A DNA stretch of 64,000 nt from Sporocytophaga sp. Its GTDB lineage: Bacteria > Bacteroidota > Bacteroidia > Cytophagales > Cytophagaceae. The stretch is taken from NCBI RefSeq assembly GCF_017745095.1, contig NZ_JAGHZZ010000008.1, forward strand, positions 341,847-405,846. Reading direction: 5' to 3'. Numbering within the stretch: position 1 is the stretch's first letter; the number at the start of each line of letters is the position of its first letter. Below, piece after piece: positions 42,933 to 54,000 of the stretch. Below the pieces are notes generated by a model. It was not told the origin of the DNA and did not search any database. It saw only the letters and a program-made list of their open reading frames with translations. A program made the position numbers and the translations under genes.

Positions 42933-45053
42933 ATGTGGGAGATACAATTTTTACTTGAATACTTTAAGAAAACAGGATTATCAGCATCCCTAAAATTGCT
43001 TTTGGGGCTACTGGCTATAATTTGCTCTACTCGTAGCTTATATGCAAGCACCAAAAATCCAGTTATTATTACTGATAATAGGTTTGATTATTCAATATCC
43101 GAAAGACATTTTTCAATTACAGAAGATCCTTCAGACCGCCTTGCCTATGAAGATTTCATAGACCCAGCTAAATCTTCACTTCTAATAATTCCCACAAAAC
43201 AAAAACTTTATAACTACAATCCCACTTCTTCATACTGGATTAACACAGATATTCATTTTAAAGCATATCAGAAAAACAAATGGATATTGGAAGTCCTGGC
43301 AATACACTCTGAAGAAGTTGATCTATATCTTATTGAGGATGGGAAACTAACGGAATTCAAAAAAACAGGTGAAAAATATTCCTTTTATGAAAGAGACTAT
43401 CCAACCAAAAATATCATTTTTGATCTTCCATTAAAACCAAACCATAACTACAAACTCTTATTAAGACTAAAGTCTCAGCATCATGTGCCTTTTCAGTTTA
43501 AGATCAGAAGCCAGCAGCAGTTCTCATATTATGCCACTCATGAGTATCTATATTTAGGCATTTATTATGGAATTCTACTTATAATAACATTATACAATGC
43601 GCTGATATATACTAGCACTAAAGAAAAGGTATATCTTTATTATGTGATATATGTGTTCACTGCTATACTCCTGTCCCTCACTGAAGATGGGTTTGGATTT
43701 CAATTTATCTGGAAGAACTATCCTGAAATCATACCTTTTTTGTATAAGTATATCGCTCCATCTTTATTCCTCTGTAGTTCTGTATTCTATTTTGATTCCT
43801 TTATGGGATTAAAAAGAAGATTTCCTGCGATAAGACTTGTTGTTTTCGGAACAGTTGCTATTTATTTCCTTTTCTTTTCATTGAACTTCATTTATATAAA
43901 ATTCAATTTTCCATCCTACATATTTTATGCAATTCCATTTCTTGTTGTGCTCTGTTGCACACTCTACATGGCTATAAGAGGGTATTATCCTGCAAGGATA
44001 TTTATTATCGCATATACATTCATTTGTGTAAGTATCATTATTAAAATACTGCAGGTGTTATCTATTGTAAAACCCAATATACTCACTACCTATAGCTTCA
44101 ATTATGGGATCACGTTTGAAGTCGTATTACTTTCATTTGCACTTGCTGACAGGTTCCGTACTATTAAAAGAGAAAAGGAACGCGCACAAAAATCAATGAT
44201 TCAAGAGCTGAAAGAAAATCAGGTCTTAAAAGATCAGCTCATTCTTGAATACAAAAAGAATGAAGCGTTGAATGAAAAAATCACTAAGGAGCTGGAGGCG
44301 CAGGTTGCAGAGAGAACCAGGGAACTTCAGGAAAAAAATATCGAACTGGATACTTTTGTATTCAAAGCCTCTCATGACATTAAAGGACCTTTAAAGTCAA
44401 TTATAGCTTTGACAAAAATCGGAATGAAAGACATACAGGATCCTTCTGCAGAACCTTACATGCAGCATATACTTAAAAGTTCAGAGAAACTTGATAAGCT
44501 TTTATTTGACCTTCTTTCAATCACAAAAGTAAAAAAAACAAATCTTTCCTATGAAGTAATAGACTTTAATCTAATGGTAGCAGATGCTCTGTCAAGCTTT
44601 AAAAATTTTCCGGAATTTCCATTCATGACATTTGATATACATATAAATGAAACCGAGAAATTTCATTCGGATAAAAATTTAATTAAATCTATTATTCAAA
44701 ATCTCATCGAAAACCCAATCAAATACAGAGATTGCGAAAAATCTGAAAGTTTTCTGAAAATAGAAATAACCTGCAATGATGAGGAAGCCAAATTGGTCTT
44801 TATAGATAACGGATTAGGAATATCCGGAGAGTATCATACTAAGATATTTGAAATGTTTTGCAAAGCTAATGAGAACTCAAATGGAACAGGATTAGGGCTC
44901 TATATTGTGAAGATAGCTTTGGAAAAGCTTAATGGAAAAATTTCTTTATCAAGCGAACCAGGAAAAGGTTCCTGCTTTTCTGTTGTGATACCTAATCAAA
45001 AAAATGTGGATACATCTGCAGAATATGAAGAAGTCATTCATCAGAAGAATTAA
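42933..45053 (+). CDS. 7TMR-DISM sensor histidine kinase
   Basis: A 706-residue membrane kinase. Residues ~13-35 are a signal/anchor segment. Residues ~45-200 are the periplasmic 7TMR-DISMED2 domain (WINTDIHFKAYQKNKWILEV; YKLLLRLKSQHHVPFQF). Seven membrane helices follow at about 205-410. A coiled coil (about 415-465, KREKERAQKSMIQELKENQVLKDQ) leads into the HisKA domain with phospho-acceptor His481 in KASHDIKGP, and the ATPase domain has NLIENPIKYR, DNGLGIS and GTGLGLYIVKIA. The N-box has Pro where Ala is usual. It probably senses an extracytoplasmic ligand such as a carbohydrate. There is no adjacent response regulator. Confidence 0.93.
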   Translation: MWEIQFLLEYFKKTGLSASLKLLLGLLAIICSTRSLYASTKNPVIITDNRFDYSISERHFSITEDPSDRLAYEDFIDPAKSSLLIIPTKQKLYNYNPTSSYWINTDIHFKAYQKNKWILEVLAIHSEEVDLYLIEDGKLTEFKKTGEKYSFYERDYPTKNIIFDLPLKPNHNYKLLLRLKSQHHVPFQFKIRSQQQFSYYATHEYLYLGIYYGILLIITLYNALIYTSTKEKVYLYYVIYVFTAILLSLTEDGFGFQFIWKNYPEIIPFLYKYIAPSLFLCSSVFYFDSFMGLKRRFPAIRLVVFGTVAIYFLFFSLNFIYIKFNFPSYIFYAIPFLVVLCCTLYMAIRGYYPARIFIIAYTFICVSIIIKILQVLSIVKPNILTTYSFNYGITFEVVLLSFALADRFRTIKREKERAQKSMIQELKENQVLKDQLILEYKKNEALNEKITKELEAQVAERTRELQEKNIELDTFVFKASHDIKGPLKSIIALTKIGMKDIQDPSAEPYMQHILKSSEKLDKLLFDLLSITKVKKTNLSYEVIDFNLMVADALSSFKNFPEFPFMTFDIHINETEKFHSDKNLIKSIIQNLIENPIKYRDCEKSESFLKIEITCNDEEAKLVFIDNGLGISGEYHTKIFEMFCKANENSNGTGLGLYIVKIALEKLNGKISLSSEPGKGSCFSVVIPNQKNVDTSAEYEEVIHQKN

Positions 45054-45069
45054 AATTATGAATGACTTC
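45030..45069. terminator. Long inverted repeat between convergent kinase and NagB genes
   Basis: GAAGTCATTCAT at 45030-45041 and ATGAATGACTTC at 45058-45069 form a 12-bp perfect stem that includes the last codons of the kinase gene. It lies between two convergent genes and may act as a bidirectional terminator, although the U-run is weak. Confidence 0.55.
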
Positions 45070-45085
45070 TCTATTTAAAAGTATC

Positions 45086-47089
45086 CTAGTATAAATACCT
45101 TACAAATGCTTCAATAGCTTCATATTCTGGCAGGCCTAATTTGTTGTATAGGTCTGCTGTTGCTTTATTTCTTTCTTCTGCCCTCTGCCAGAACTCTCGT
45201 GAATCAGACCCTTGAAACACTACACCATCTTTCTGTGACTGATGTTTGAAAATGCCGTATCTCTTTCTCAATACCTGATCAGGGCTCATTGGAACTGCCA
45301 TTTCTATCTGATGTATATCCCACTCCTGCCATGCTCCTCTGTATAGCCACAACCAACAATCTTTAATCCAGTCCTGATTTTCAGGATCATCTTTTAATCT
45401 TCTGAGAGCCTCAAATACAGCGTCGAGACATACTTTATGTGTGCCATGCGGATCTGCAAGATCTCCTGCAGCATATATCTGATGAGGTTTGATTTGTTTG
45501 ATCAAATCTACTGTCAATTGTATATCTTCTTCACCCAAAGGTTTCTTCTGAACCATGCCTGTTTCATAGAAAGGAAGGTTCATTAGATGAACATTATTAT
45601 CCGGAATACCGACAAATCTGCAAGTAGCCTTGGCTTCAGATACCCTTATTAATCCCTTTATCTGACGCACTTCGTCAATATCTTTTTCGCTTTGTTTTTT
45701 ATTCTTCAGAAATTCTTTTGCATTTTGATAAATAGCATCTATCTCCGAGTTATTCAAACCAAACTTCTGATCAAAACCAGTTACAAAATCAGCATATCTA
45801 AGGGCTTCTTCATCTGAGACAGCGATATTTCCAGATGTCTGATATGCTACATGAACGTCATGACCTTGGTCCTGAAGTCTCATAAACGTCCCCCCCATAG
45901 AGATGATATCATCATCAGGGTGTGGGCTAAAAATCAATACTCTTTTAACCGCGGGTAATGCCCTCTCTGGTCTCTTACTGTCATCAGCATTTGGCTTGCC
46001 TCCAGGCCAACCAGTGATAGTATTCTGTAACTGATTAAATACTTCCAGATTAATATCATAGGCAGGACCATGCTGAGCCACAAGTTCCCCCATTCCATTA
46101 TCGTTATAGTCCTTATCAGTCAACTTTAATACTGGCTTTTTCAGAGATACCGCAAGTCCGGTGACAGCTTTTTTAATAAGCTTTTTATCCCAAATACATG
46201 TATCTACCAGCCAAGGTGTTTTAACGCGAGTAAGATCCGTAGCAGAAGCTTCATCCAAAATAAAAGTAGCATGAGGATGGTTTTGCAGATATGAAGCAGG
46301 CACATGCTCTGAAACCGGACCTTCTATAGATGCTTTAACAATTCTGCTTTTATGTTCTCCAAGTGCCATAAGGACCACTCTTTTTGCATGAAGAATAGCT
46401 GATACACCAAGAGTAATAGCAGTCCTTGGGACATTGTGTAATCCATTGAACTCCTGAGAAGCTGCTGCACGGGTGCTATGGTCCAGCGCTACCAGTCTTG
46501 TTTTACTATTTGAAGTTGAACCAGGTTCGTTAAATCCAATGTGACCATTTCCTCCTATTCCCAATAGCTGAAAATCGATTCCTCCATTCATTTCAATTCT
46601 ACTTTCGTAGTCCCTGCAAAATGAAGCAATCCGTTCTTTGCTAAGAGTACCATCAGGAATATGACAGTTTTCAGGAAGTATATCTACATGGTTGAACAGT
46701 TGCTCCTTCATAAATCTCACATAGCTATACAAAGAATCAGGCTGCATTGGATAATATTCATCCAGATTAAATGTAATCACATTCCTAAAACTTAATCCCT
46801 CTTCTCTATGCATTCGAATAAGCTCTTTGTATACACCTTTAGGTGTAGAACCTGTAGCCAATCCCAGTATACATGGCTTATTCAGCATTTGCTTGCTTCT
46901 TATAATTTGTGCTATTTCTATAGCTACAACTTTTGAAGCAATTCCGGCATTTGAAAAAATTGCCGTGGGCACTTTTTCAAAACGCTTAGACAATTCTGAA
47001 TCAGGTATTAAGACAGCCATTTTATCATTACTGTTCAGTATACCATTTTCTGAATTGATAGTAGATCCTTTTACTGAAGCCTCACTCAT
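45086..47089 (-). CDS. nagB: Glucosamine-6-phosphate deaminase fused to PIG-L deacetylase
   Basis: A 667-residue fusion. Residues ~30-300 form NagB: LGLATGSTPKGVYKELIR, NVITFNLDEYYPM (catalytic Asp in LDEYYP), and LLGIGGNGHIGFNEPGS (His and Glu). The enzyme converts glucosamine-6-P to fructose-6-P and ammonia. Residues ~385-640 form a PIG-L/LmbE de-N-acetylase domain with FSPHPDDDIISMGGTF (metal ligands His and Asp, HPDDD variant of HPDDE) and DPHGTHKVCLDAVFEAL (His ligands). The fusion suggests deacetylation of N-acetylglucosamine (or its phosphate) coupled to deamination. It follows acs and the sugar transporter on the same strand. Confidence 0.93.
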   Translation of the reverse strand: MSEASVKGSTINSENGILNSNDKMAVLIPDSELSKRFEKVPTAIFSNAGIASKVVAIEIAQIIRSKQMLNKPCILGLATGSTPKGVYKELIRMHREEGLSFRNVITFNLDEYYPMQPDSLYSYVRFMKEQLFNHVDILPENCHIPDGTLSKERIASFCRDYESRIEMNGGIDFQLLGIGGNGHIGFNEPGSTSNSKTRLVALDHSTRAAASQEFNGLHNVPRTAITLGVSAILHAKRVVLMALGEHKSRIVKASIEGPVSEHVPASYLQNHPHATFILDEASATDLTRVKTPWLVDTCIWDKKLIKKAVTGLAVSLKKPVLKLTDKDYNDNGMGELVAQHGPAYDINLEVFNQLQNTITGWPGGKPNADDSKRPERALPAVKRVLIFSPHPDDDIISMGGTFMRLQDQGHDVHVAYQTSGNIAVSDEEALRYADFVTGFDQKFGLNNSEIDAIYQNAKEFLKNKKQSEKDIDEVRQIKGLIRVSEAKATCRFVGIPDNNVHLMNLPFYETGMVQKKPLGEEDIQLTVDLIKQIKPHQIYAAGDLADPHGTHKVCLDAVFEALRRLKDDPENQDWIKDCWLWLYRGAWQEWDIHQIEMAVPMSPDQVLRKRYGIFKHQSQKDGVVFQGSDSREFWQRAEERNKATADLYNKLGLPEYEAIEAFVRYLY

Positions 47090-47177
47090 ATATCAACCTG
47101 TTTTTCTTTATTCTATTTGAACCGTATTCTTTAATTTTAGTTTGATCTTTACGATTGCATTTGATGGGAGTTTCTCC

Positions 47178-49088
47178 TTATCCTTTTAATGGAACCAAAG
47201 CACCCTTTTTTATTTCTTCTACTACATTGGGGTCCAGCAAAGTAGAAATATCTCCTAAATTGGAAACATCTCCTTCAGAAATTTTTCTCAGGATCCTTCT
47301 CATGATTTTCCCAGATCTGGTCTTAGGTAATCCACTTACAATCTGAATTTTATCAGGTTTAGCAATAGGCCCTATAATTCTGGCTACTGTTGCGAGAATA
47401 CTTTGTCTGATTTGTTCATGATCTTTGTCTACATCCTCACAGATCACAAAAGCATAAATGCCCTGTCCTTTTATATCGTGTGGATACCCGACAACAGCTG
47501 ACTCAATAACAGTCTCATCTTCATTGATTGCATTTTCCACTTCTGCAGTTCCCATTCTATGGCCAGAGACATTTATCACATCATCTACCCTGCCCAGGAT
47601 TCTATAATAACCATCTTCATCTCGGCGGCATCCATCACCAGTGAAATAAAGATTTTTATAAGTTGAAAAGTATGTCTGACGGCAACGTTCATGGTCTCCA
47701 TAAGTTGTCCGTATAATTGAAGGCCATGGGAATTTGATACAAAGATTTCCCTCCACGTCATTACCCTCAAGTTCCTTACCCTCACTATCCACGATCACAG
47801 GCTGTATACCCGGTAATGGAAGGGTTGCATAAGATGGCTTTGTTTTAGTAATTCCAGCCAGAGGGGAAATAAGTATTCCACCTGTTTCTGTCTGCCACCA
47901 AGTATCCACAATAGGACAATTGTTCTTTCCCACATGATCATCATACCAGTGCCATGCTTCTTCGTTTATTGGTTCACCTACAGAACCTAGCACTTTCAAG
48001 CTGTCAAGTTTGTGAGGAGTAACATGTTCCAGTCCACAAGCCATCAAAGATCTTATAGCCGTCGGAGCTGTATAAAAATGCGTTACATTATATTTATCTA
48101 CCACTTCCCAAAACCTTCCAGGAGAGGGATAGGTAGGAATGCCTTCAAACAGCACGCTTGTTACCCCGGCAAGGAGAGGTCCATAAACAATATAACTATG
48201 TCCAGTAATCCAGCCAATATCCGCTGTACTCCAGTAAATACTATCTTTTTCGCATTGAAATACATTACTGAAAGAGTACTCTGAAAACACCATGTATCCG
48301 GCAGTTGTGTGAACAACTCCTTTTGGTTTACCGGTGGAGCCTGAAGTATATAAAATGAATAATGGGTCTTCACTCTCGACCGCTACAGCCTCATGCACAG
48401 TACTAGCTTTCTCCATTAATTCATTCCACCAAAGATCTCTGGGAGATTTCATTTTTACAGGTTGTCCAGTACGCTTGTAAACAATCACATTCTTAACTCC
48501 AGGGCTATTTTGCAGGGCTTCATCTACAATGTCTTTGATTGCAATGGTTTTATTGCCTCGGAATGAACCGTCTGATGTTATGACTAATTCTGCTTTGGCA
48601 TCGTTTATCCTGTCAGAAAGAGAAGCTGCGCTAAAACCAGCAAATACGACAGAATGAATAGCACCAATGCGGGCACAAGCCAGGACTGCAACAACAACTT
48701 CAGGGATCATTGGCATATATATGCAGATTCTTTCTCCTTTTTTTGCACCTAATGACTTCAGCACATTTGAGAACTTACAAACTTCAGTATGTAATTCCTT
48801 ATAGGTGATAGAGCGTCCAGCTTCCGAAGGCTCATTAGGCTCCCAGTAAAATGCAATTTTATCCCCTTTATCCTTTAAATGTCTGTCAAGACAGTTTTCG
48901 GAGATATTAAGTTGACCTCCTGAAAACCATTTTACATCGGGCTCAGAGAAATTCCAGTCCAACACCCTATCCCATTTTTTCTTCCATTGAAACCTGTCTG
49001 CCTGCTTCGCCCAGAATGCTTCCGGATCTTTAACACTTGCAGCATACTCTGCTTGGTATTCTTGCAGATTGTTGATTTTATATGCCAT
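47178..49088 (-). CDS. acs: Acetate-CoA ligase
   Basis: A 636-residue ANL-superfamily enzyme activating acetate to acetyl-CoA via acetyl-AMP. It has LFILYTSGSTGKPKGVVHTTAGYMV (P-loop-like, about 246-270), YWSTADIGWITGHSYIVYGPL, VDTWWQTETGGILISPLAG (acyl pocket Trp) and the C-terminal PKTRSGKIMRRILRK with the acetylatable catalytic Lys. Length is standard. On the minus strand between the FucP-like transporter (50-bp gap) and the NagB/PIG-L fusion (88-bp gap), so it may re-use acetate released by deacetylation. Confidence 0.96.
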   Translation of the reverse strand: MAYKINNLQEYQAEYAASVKDPEAFWAKQADRFQWKKKWDRVLDWNFSEPDVKWFSGGQLNISENCLDRHLKDKGDKIAFYWEPNEPSEAGRSITYKELHTEVCKFSNVLKSLGAKKGERICIYMPMIPEVVVAVLACARIGAIHSVVFAGFSAASLSDRINDAKAELVITSDGSFRGNKTIAIKDIVDEALQNSPGVKNVIVYKRTGQPVKMKSPRDLWWNELMEKASTVHEAVAVESEDPLFILYTSGSTGKPKGVVHTTAGYMVFSEYSFSNVFQCEKDSIYWSTADIGWITGHSYIVYGPLLAGVTSVLFEGIPTYPSPGRFWEVVDKYNVTHFYTAPTAIRSLMACGLEHVTPHKLDSLKVLGSVGEPINEEAWHWYDDHVGKNNCPIVDTWWQTETGGILISPLAGITKTKPSYATLPLPGIQPVIVDSEGKELEGNDVEGNLCIKFPWPSIIRTTYGDHERCRQTYFSTYKNLYFTGDGCRRDEDGYYRILGRVDDVINVSGHRMGTAEVENAINEDETVIESAVVGYPHDIKGQGIYAFVICEDVDKDHEQIRQSILATVARIIGPIAKPDKIQIVSGLPKTRSGKIMRRILRKISEGDVSNLGDISTLLDPNVVEEIKKGALVPLKG

Positions 49089-49138
49089 AAACTGAATAAA
49101 AATTTATAATTTTTTAAATAGCTATTAATTCGAGATTA

Positions 49139-50512
49139 TTATTGTACTGCTTCACCGGAAGCCAGAATTTTGGTGTTTTTATACCCTTTTACTGAAAAGT
49201 AGAAAATATATAAATAACATAGCAGAACCACCAAAAAGCTAGAAGTATAGCCTACTTTTTCAGCAAGCCCAGCTTGAATCAAAGGTATAATCGCCCCTCC
49301 AACAACCATTGTAACTAAAATACCGGACCCCTTGCTAGTAAACTTTCCCAAACCAGCAAGTGAAAGCGGAAAAATACAAGGCCACATTACAGAGTTGAGC
49401 AAACCAACAAGGATCAATAATAAAATTGAAAATGGAATTTCTATTTTCTTAAAAGCGACTGGAAAATCAAGATCGAAATCCAGTACCATTATCTTTATGC
49501 TTATAAAGTCGGCATCAAATAAACCTGTAACACTTATGCCTACAAACAGAATTGCTAAAAAAGCGACAATACGCAACATGATTTCAGCCCTGACTTTTTG
49601 ACCAATTGCACTTCCTATTAACCTCCCAATCATTGCGCTACCCCAATAATATGACAAAAGAGAAGACGCCAGTGACTCTTCTTTGAATTGTGAAAGTATA
49701 TCTGAAGAAGCTCTTATCAAATTATCTTCCACAAGATATAAAATCAAGATACTTCCTATCGCTACCTCTGCTCCGACATAAAAAAATATTGCTCCGGCCC
49801 CTGAAATTAAGTGACCAAAATCTAAAATACTTCCCTCTAATTTTTCACCCTTTTCAACTTCCGACTTTATTTTAGGTAGTTTTAAAAAGTAGAGAATAAC
49901 ACCAATTCCAAAGGTTAACAAGGCAAGACCAATATAAGGTCCTCTCACTGCTGCAGCTTTTTCACTGGTGTCAATTAAGTCTGGATTAAAAATAAAAGCT
50001 CCCCCAATAATAGGACCAATAAAAGTTGCTGTTGAATTGAGTGCCCCACCTAGGTTCAGTCTGGATGCCCCTGTTTCTTCGGGACCTAAAGCAACAATAT
50101 AGGGGTTGATAGCTACCTGTAAAATAGTCAATCCAACCGCTACAATAAAAAGAGCTAATAGAAAAAAAGGATAAGAAATAATAATGCTCGCCGGCACAAA
50201 TAGCAGTAGCCCTCCTCCCATTACTGAAAGAGAAATTGCCAGTCCCTTTTTATAGCCTATTCTTTCAATTAGATAACCAGATGGAATTGACATGAGAAAA
50301 TATGCACCGAAAAAACAAAACTGAATAAGCATTGCTTGCCAGGTCCGAAGTTCAAACAACCCTTTTAAGCTAGGAATCAGGACATCGTTCATTACGGTGA
50401 TAAAACCAATCATAAAGAACAGTGATACCATAAGCGCCAATGGAACGCTGTAATTGGTATTTTCATTTCCCGAAATCTCAACGGGTTTGGAATCTTTGCC
50501 GAATGTGGCCAT
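49139..50512 (-). CDS. Sugar MFS transporter, FucP-like
   Basis: A 457-residue 12-helix proton-coupled sugar symporter of the FucP/glucose-galactose MFS family. It has the N-terminal SVPLALMVSLFFMIGFITVMNDVLIPSLKGLF, YLIERIGYKKGLAISL, VGLTILQVAINPYIVALGPEETGASRLNLGGALNS, and MIGRLIGSAIGQKV. It probably imports a hexose or N-acetylhexosamine. The gene starts the likely operon with acs and nagB/PIG-L, which together point to N-acetylglucosamine (chitin or peptidoglycan sugar) use. The substrate is an inference. Confidence 0.88.
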   Translation of the reverse strand: MATFGKDSKPVEISGNENTNYSVPLALMVSLFFMIGFITVMNDVLIPSLKGLFELRTWQAMLIQFCFFGAYFLMSIPSGYLIERIGYKKGLAISLSVMGGGLLLFVPASIIISYPFFLLALFIVAVGLTILQVAINPYIVALGPEETGASRLNLGGALNSTATFIGPIIGGAFIFNPDLIDTSEKAAAVRGPYIGLALLTFGIGVILYFLKLPKIKSEVEKGEKLEGSILDFGHLISGAGAIFFYVGAEVAIGSILILYLVEDNLIRASSDILSQFKEESLASSLLSYYWGSAMIGRLIGSAIGQKVRAEIMLRIVAFLAILFVGISVTGLFDADFISIKIMVLDFDLDFPVAFKKIEIPFSILLLILVGLLNSVMWPCIFPLSLAGLGKFTSKGSGILVTMVVGGAIIPLIQAGLAEKVGYTSSFLVVLLCYLYIFYFSVKGYKNTKILASGEAVQ

Positions 50513-51031
50513 ACTTTAGATTTAATATTTTAAAAGTTACCTATAAAATTCAGATAAATTGAGACATTAAGTCCTTTGGTATTTACTGAGTACCTTTGTA
50601 TACTCAATTCCTACCTAATTATTTCCCAAAAAAACAACATTTTTTCAGATCATCAAGATTTTCAAACCTTTGTTTTTATGAAAGTCCTAAAAAGGCCTCA
50701 TCCTAAATCCTTCTCCTGAAGAATATGAAAGTTAATTCACCAAAAAATCCAGCATTGATGATCTGATAAACTACATAAAACCTACCAATAAGTTTAAAAC
50801 AATTATTCAGCAAATCCTATTTACCCTACAAAACACCATCTATTGCTTTAGACAAAATACTTCCCTCCTGAGCTTGACGAGATTCCTTATCTTCCGAACT
50901 CAACTATTAACTTTTCACTTTAAACTTTCAGCTTTAACCACTTACAACTATTTGCCATTCTCCAATGATGTCAATTTTTATTTACCCGATTAAAGATTTA
51001 AGTTTGCCAATTAATAATAATGTGAGGTAAG
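50513..51031. promoter_or_regulatory. 519-bp divergent intergenic region
   Basis: Non-coding gap between the divergent sugar transporter and the TPR membrane protein, AT-rich, with no open frame of note, tRNA or clear inverted repeat. It should contain both promoters; no specific box is placed. Confidence 0.5.
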
Positions 51032-54000
51032 ATGAATAATATTTATTTCTGGAAGTCCTGGAAAAAAAGTCAAAAGTTAGTTTTTATTTCAGCGATGGGT
51101 CTGTCGGTTTTTGCTTCGATATACTTCTTTACCGGATGGTATCTTGAGGACAAACTGGTTATCCAATGGGAAGTTGATTCTAATGCCGAAACATTAAATA
51201 CTCCAGTTGACACATTCGTCAAGCACCTTTTTAAATACACTGTTGAGTCTGACAGTTATCTCCTATCCCAAACTTTCAAAGGAAGTAATCTTCATCTCTA
51301 TCCCCTGACCTCCTATATTTACTTTGGTCTTTCCGTGGCAGCAATACTATTGTTATTAACGACCTTTACATATCTTGACCTTATCTGGTATGGAGCGGCG
51401 ATGCTTGTCTTCACCTTATTTTTATCAACTCTTAAAACAGATTTACTTGGAGTTTTTAAAATATACGGAAATCAATTTCTGGCAGGCATGTTAGTGATTT
51501 ACCTTATCCCCAGTTATTATTTCCAGGCATTTAAAAAAAATACTGCATTTTCTATAAGGCTTGGTGTATTTACAATTATTACTTTAATCCTCGGTATTAT
51601 AATAGGAAAATTCAGTGATGTAAGCAATCCATTTTATTATATGGCCAATTTCGGAATAGCTGTTCCAATTGCCCTTACAATGCTATTTTTATTTTTAATC
51701 TCCTTTGAGATTATTAACAGTTTTGTATTTCTCACTGCCGGCTCCAAAAATATGTCAGGCAAAAATTCTATTTTAAATTTCATCATCATAAGTGCTTTAT
51801 ACCTGGGTAATCTATTACTCCTACTACTCAAGAAGATGTTGATTATCCAATGGGATAGCCTGATCTTAAATGCATTTTGGATATTTCTGATTTCCGCTAT
51901 TGTCGGACTTTGGGGATACAAAAAAAGAGCTCCTCTTTTCTATGATATTATCCCATTCCGTCCCTTTGGAGCATATTTTTATATAGGGTTAGCGATTGTC
52001 TCCCTTTCTGTGTGCGGTTATGCATTCATTTCCGCAAATGATCCGCTGAAGGAGTCTATCGAGTATGCTATTATATACTCACATCTTGGAATAGGCGCCA
52101 CCTATTTCCTATACATCATCTATAATTTTTATGACCTTTTTCCAAGAAATGTGAAGGTCTATGATGTCGTTTACCAGCCTAAAAGACTTCCATTCTTCAT
52201 GGTAAGAGGTATTGGATTCGTAGTAGTGCTAGCGCTCTTTTTGTATTCAAACAGATTTGCATTCTACTTGTGCCTGTCAGGATATAATAATGGAATAGGT
52301 GATGTTTATCTTCACGAACAAAATATTCTTCTAGCTAAACATTATTATAGAGAAGGCGTCATTAATGACTTTCAGAACCATCGCAGCAACTACTCACTTG
52401 GAGTGATTGCAGAAAAAGAAAATAACAAAAGAGAAGCTGTTGACTATTTCGCTTCGGCCAATGTAAAAAGACCTATGGCAGAGGCTTACGTTAATCTCAG
52501 CAGAATATATTTTCAGGAGAACATGTTCTTTCCTGCACTTTTTACCCTTCAGGAAGCTTTACAGAAATTCCCTGATAATGGCATGATTCAAAACAATCTT
52601 GGCCTGCTATATATGAATAAAAGCATGTCAGATTCCACCTATTTTCATTTGACCCAGAGTGAGAAAAATCTTAAAGAGAATAAGTCTGTAGCTGCTGGCA
52701 ATATTTTGAATTTCCTTACCAGAAAAGGACTTACCACAGAAGCCGATTCAATAAGCAGTCAAGGACTCTTTGAAGATGCAATTGCTTATCAAACCAATAA
52801 GCTTTCTATCCTTAATTTCAATGGTAAAAAATACCAGTCAGGATTAACAAAAAACTTTATCAATGACAGTATTTTATCTCTGGAATCATTTTCCTATCTG
52901 AACAATATAACATTAAACCATCTGAAATATGGTAACAAGGAGATCCTTGATCAGATCAAATCATTTGCAAAATGGCAAGGAAATGAAGATTATAAGGAAC
53001 AACTCACTTATTTATCTGGATTATATTACTATTACAATAATGAAGGTTTGAAAGGGAAGGAAATACTTGACAACATCAGATTAAATTCTTCTTTTGCTCC
53101 GACATATAATTCTGTTCTTGGCCTTTGGATGATGCAGCACGATCTCTATAAGGTTGCCATCGACTATTTCTCACAAAGCAAAACAGAACTTAAAAGCTCC
53201 AATATTCTATATTATGCCATTTCACTTATGGAAACCGGAGATTTTGAAGGTAGCAAAATCATACTGATGCAATTAAGTTCAGTTCCAGACAAGAACATAA
53301 ATAAAATTACTGAGAACCTGCTTCTAATCATTAATACATCTGGTATTGAAGATGTTAAAAATTGGACTGATGAGTTGAAGCTTCAGTTCATCCATTATAA
53401 AAAAGGTTCTTTAACTACAGAGCAAATAAAAGAGCTTTTTAAATCTATGTCACGTGGAAACGCAAAGATAGAAGTCACTGCAGATCTCATGGAATTTTAT
53501 CTTTCTCAAAATAAAATACAGGAGGCGGACTATTTCTTTGGTGCTCTGGGTGTAATTGAGAAACAGGAAAATGATGCTCAAAGCCTTTTAAACAGGACAT
53601 ATTTGAAATACCTGGCACATAAAGGCGAATATGAGGAACTCAACAAGCAGATCTCTAAAGTTTACCTGAATGAAAGAGATTCAAAGCTTAAGCCATTTTT
53701 TTCTGCATTGTATGATGAAGCAAAGAATAATACGAAAGATGCAATGTTGAATTTTAACAAGGCATTGCAATTAAACCCATTCAATGAAGAGGTGCGAATC
53801 GCTGCCGCTTTATTTTATCAAAAAAATAATCAGTCCGAAAAGGCTTATGACATTCTTCTAAAAGGGATCGAAATTAACAAATACAGTGTTCCACTTATTA
53901 AAGCATACGCCCTACAAGCAGTAAGAATAAACCTTGTTTCTTATGGAGAAAGTATCCTTGAAGACTTGAAACTATACGTGAGTCCTTCAGAGTTTTCACA

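Noticed and set aside
45086..47089. Loss of a catalytic residue in NagB (Asp to Asn in the GNGHIGFNE motif)
   Set aside because: The GxNGHIGFNE form is common among functional NagB proteins outside enterobacteria, so it is not evidence of inactivation.
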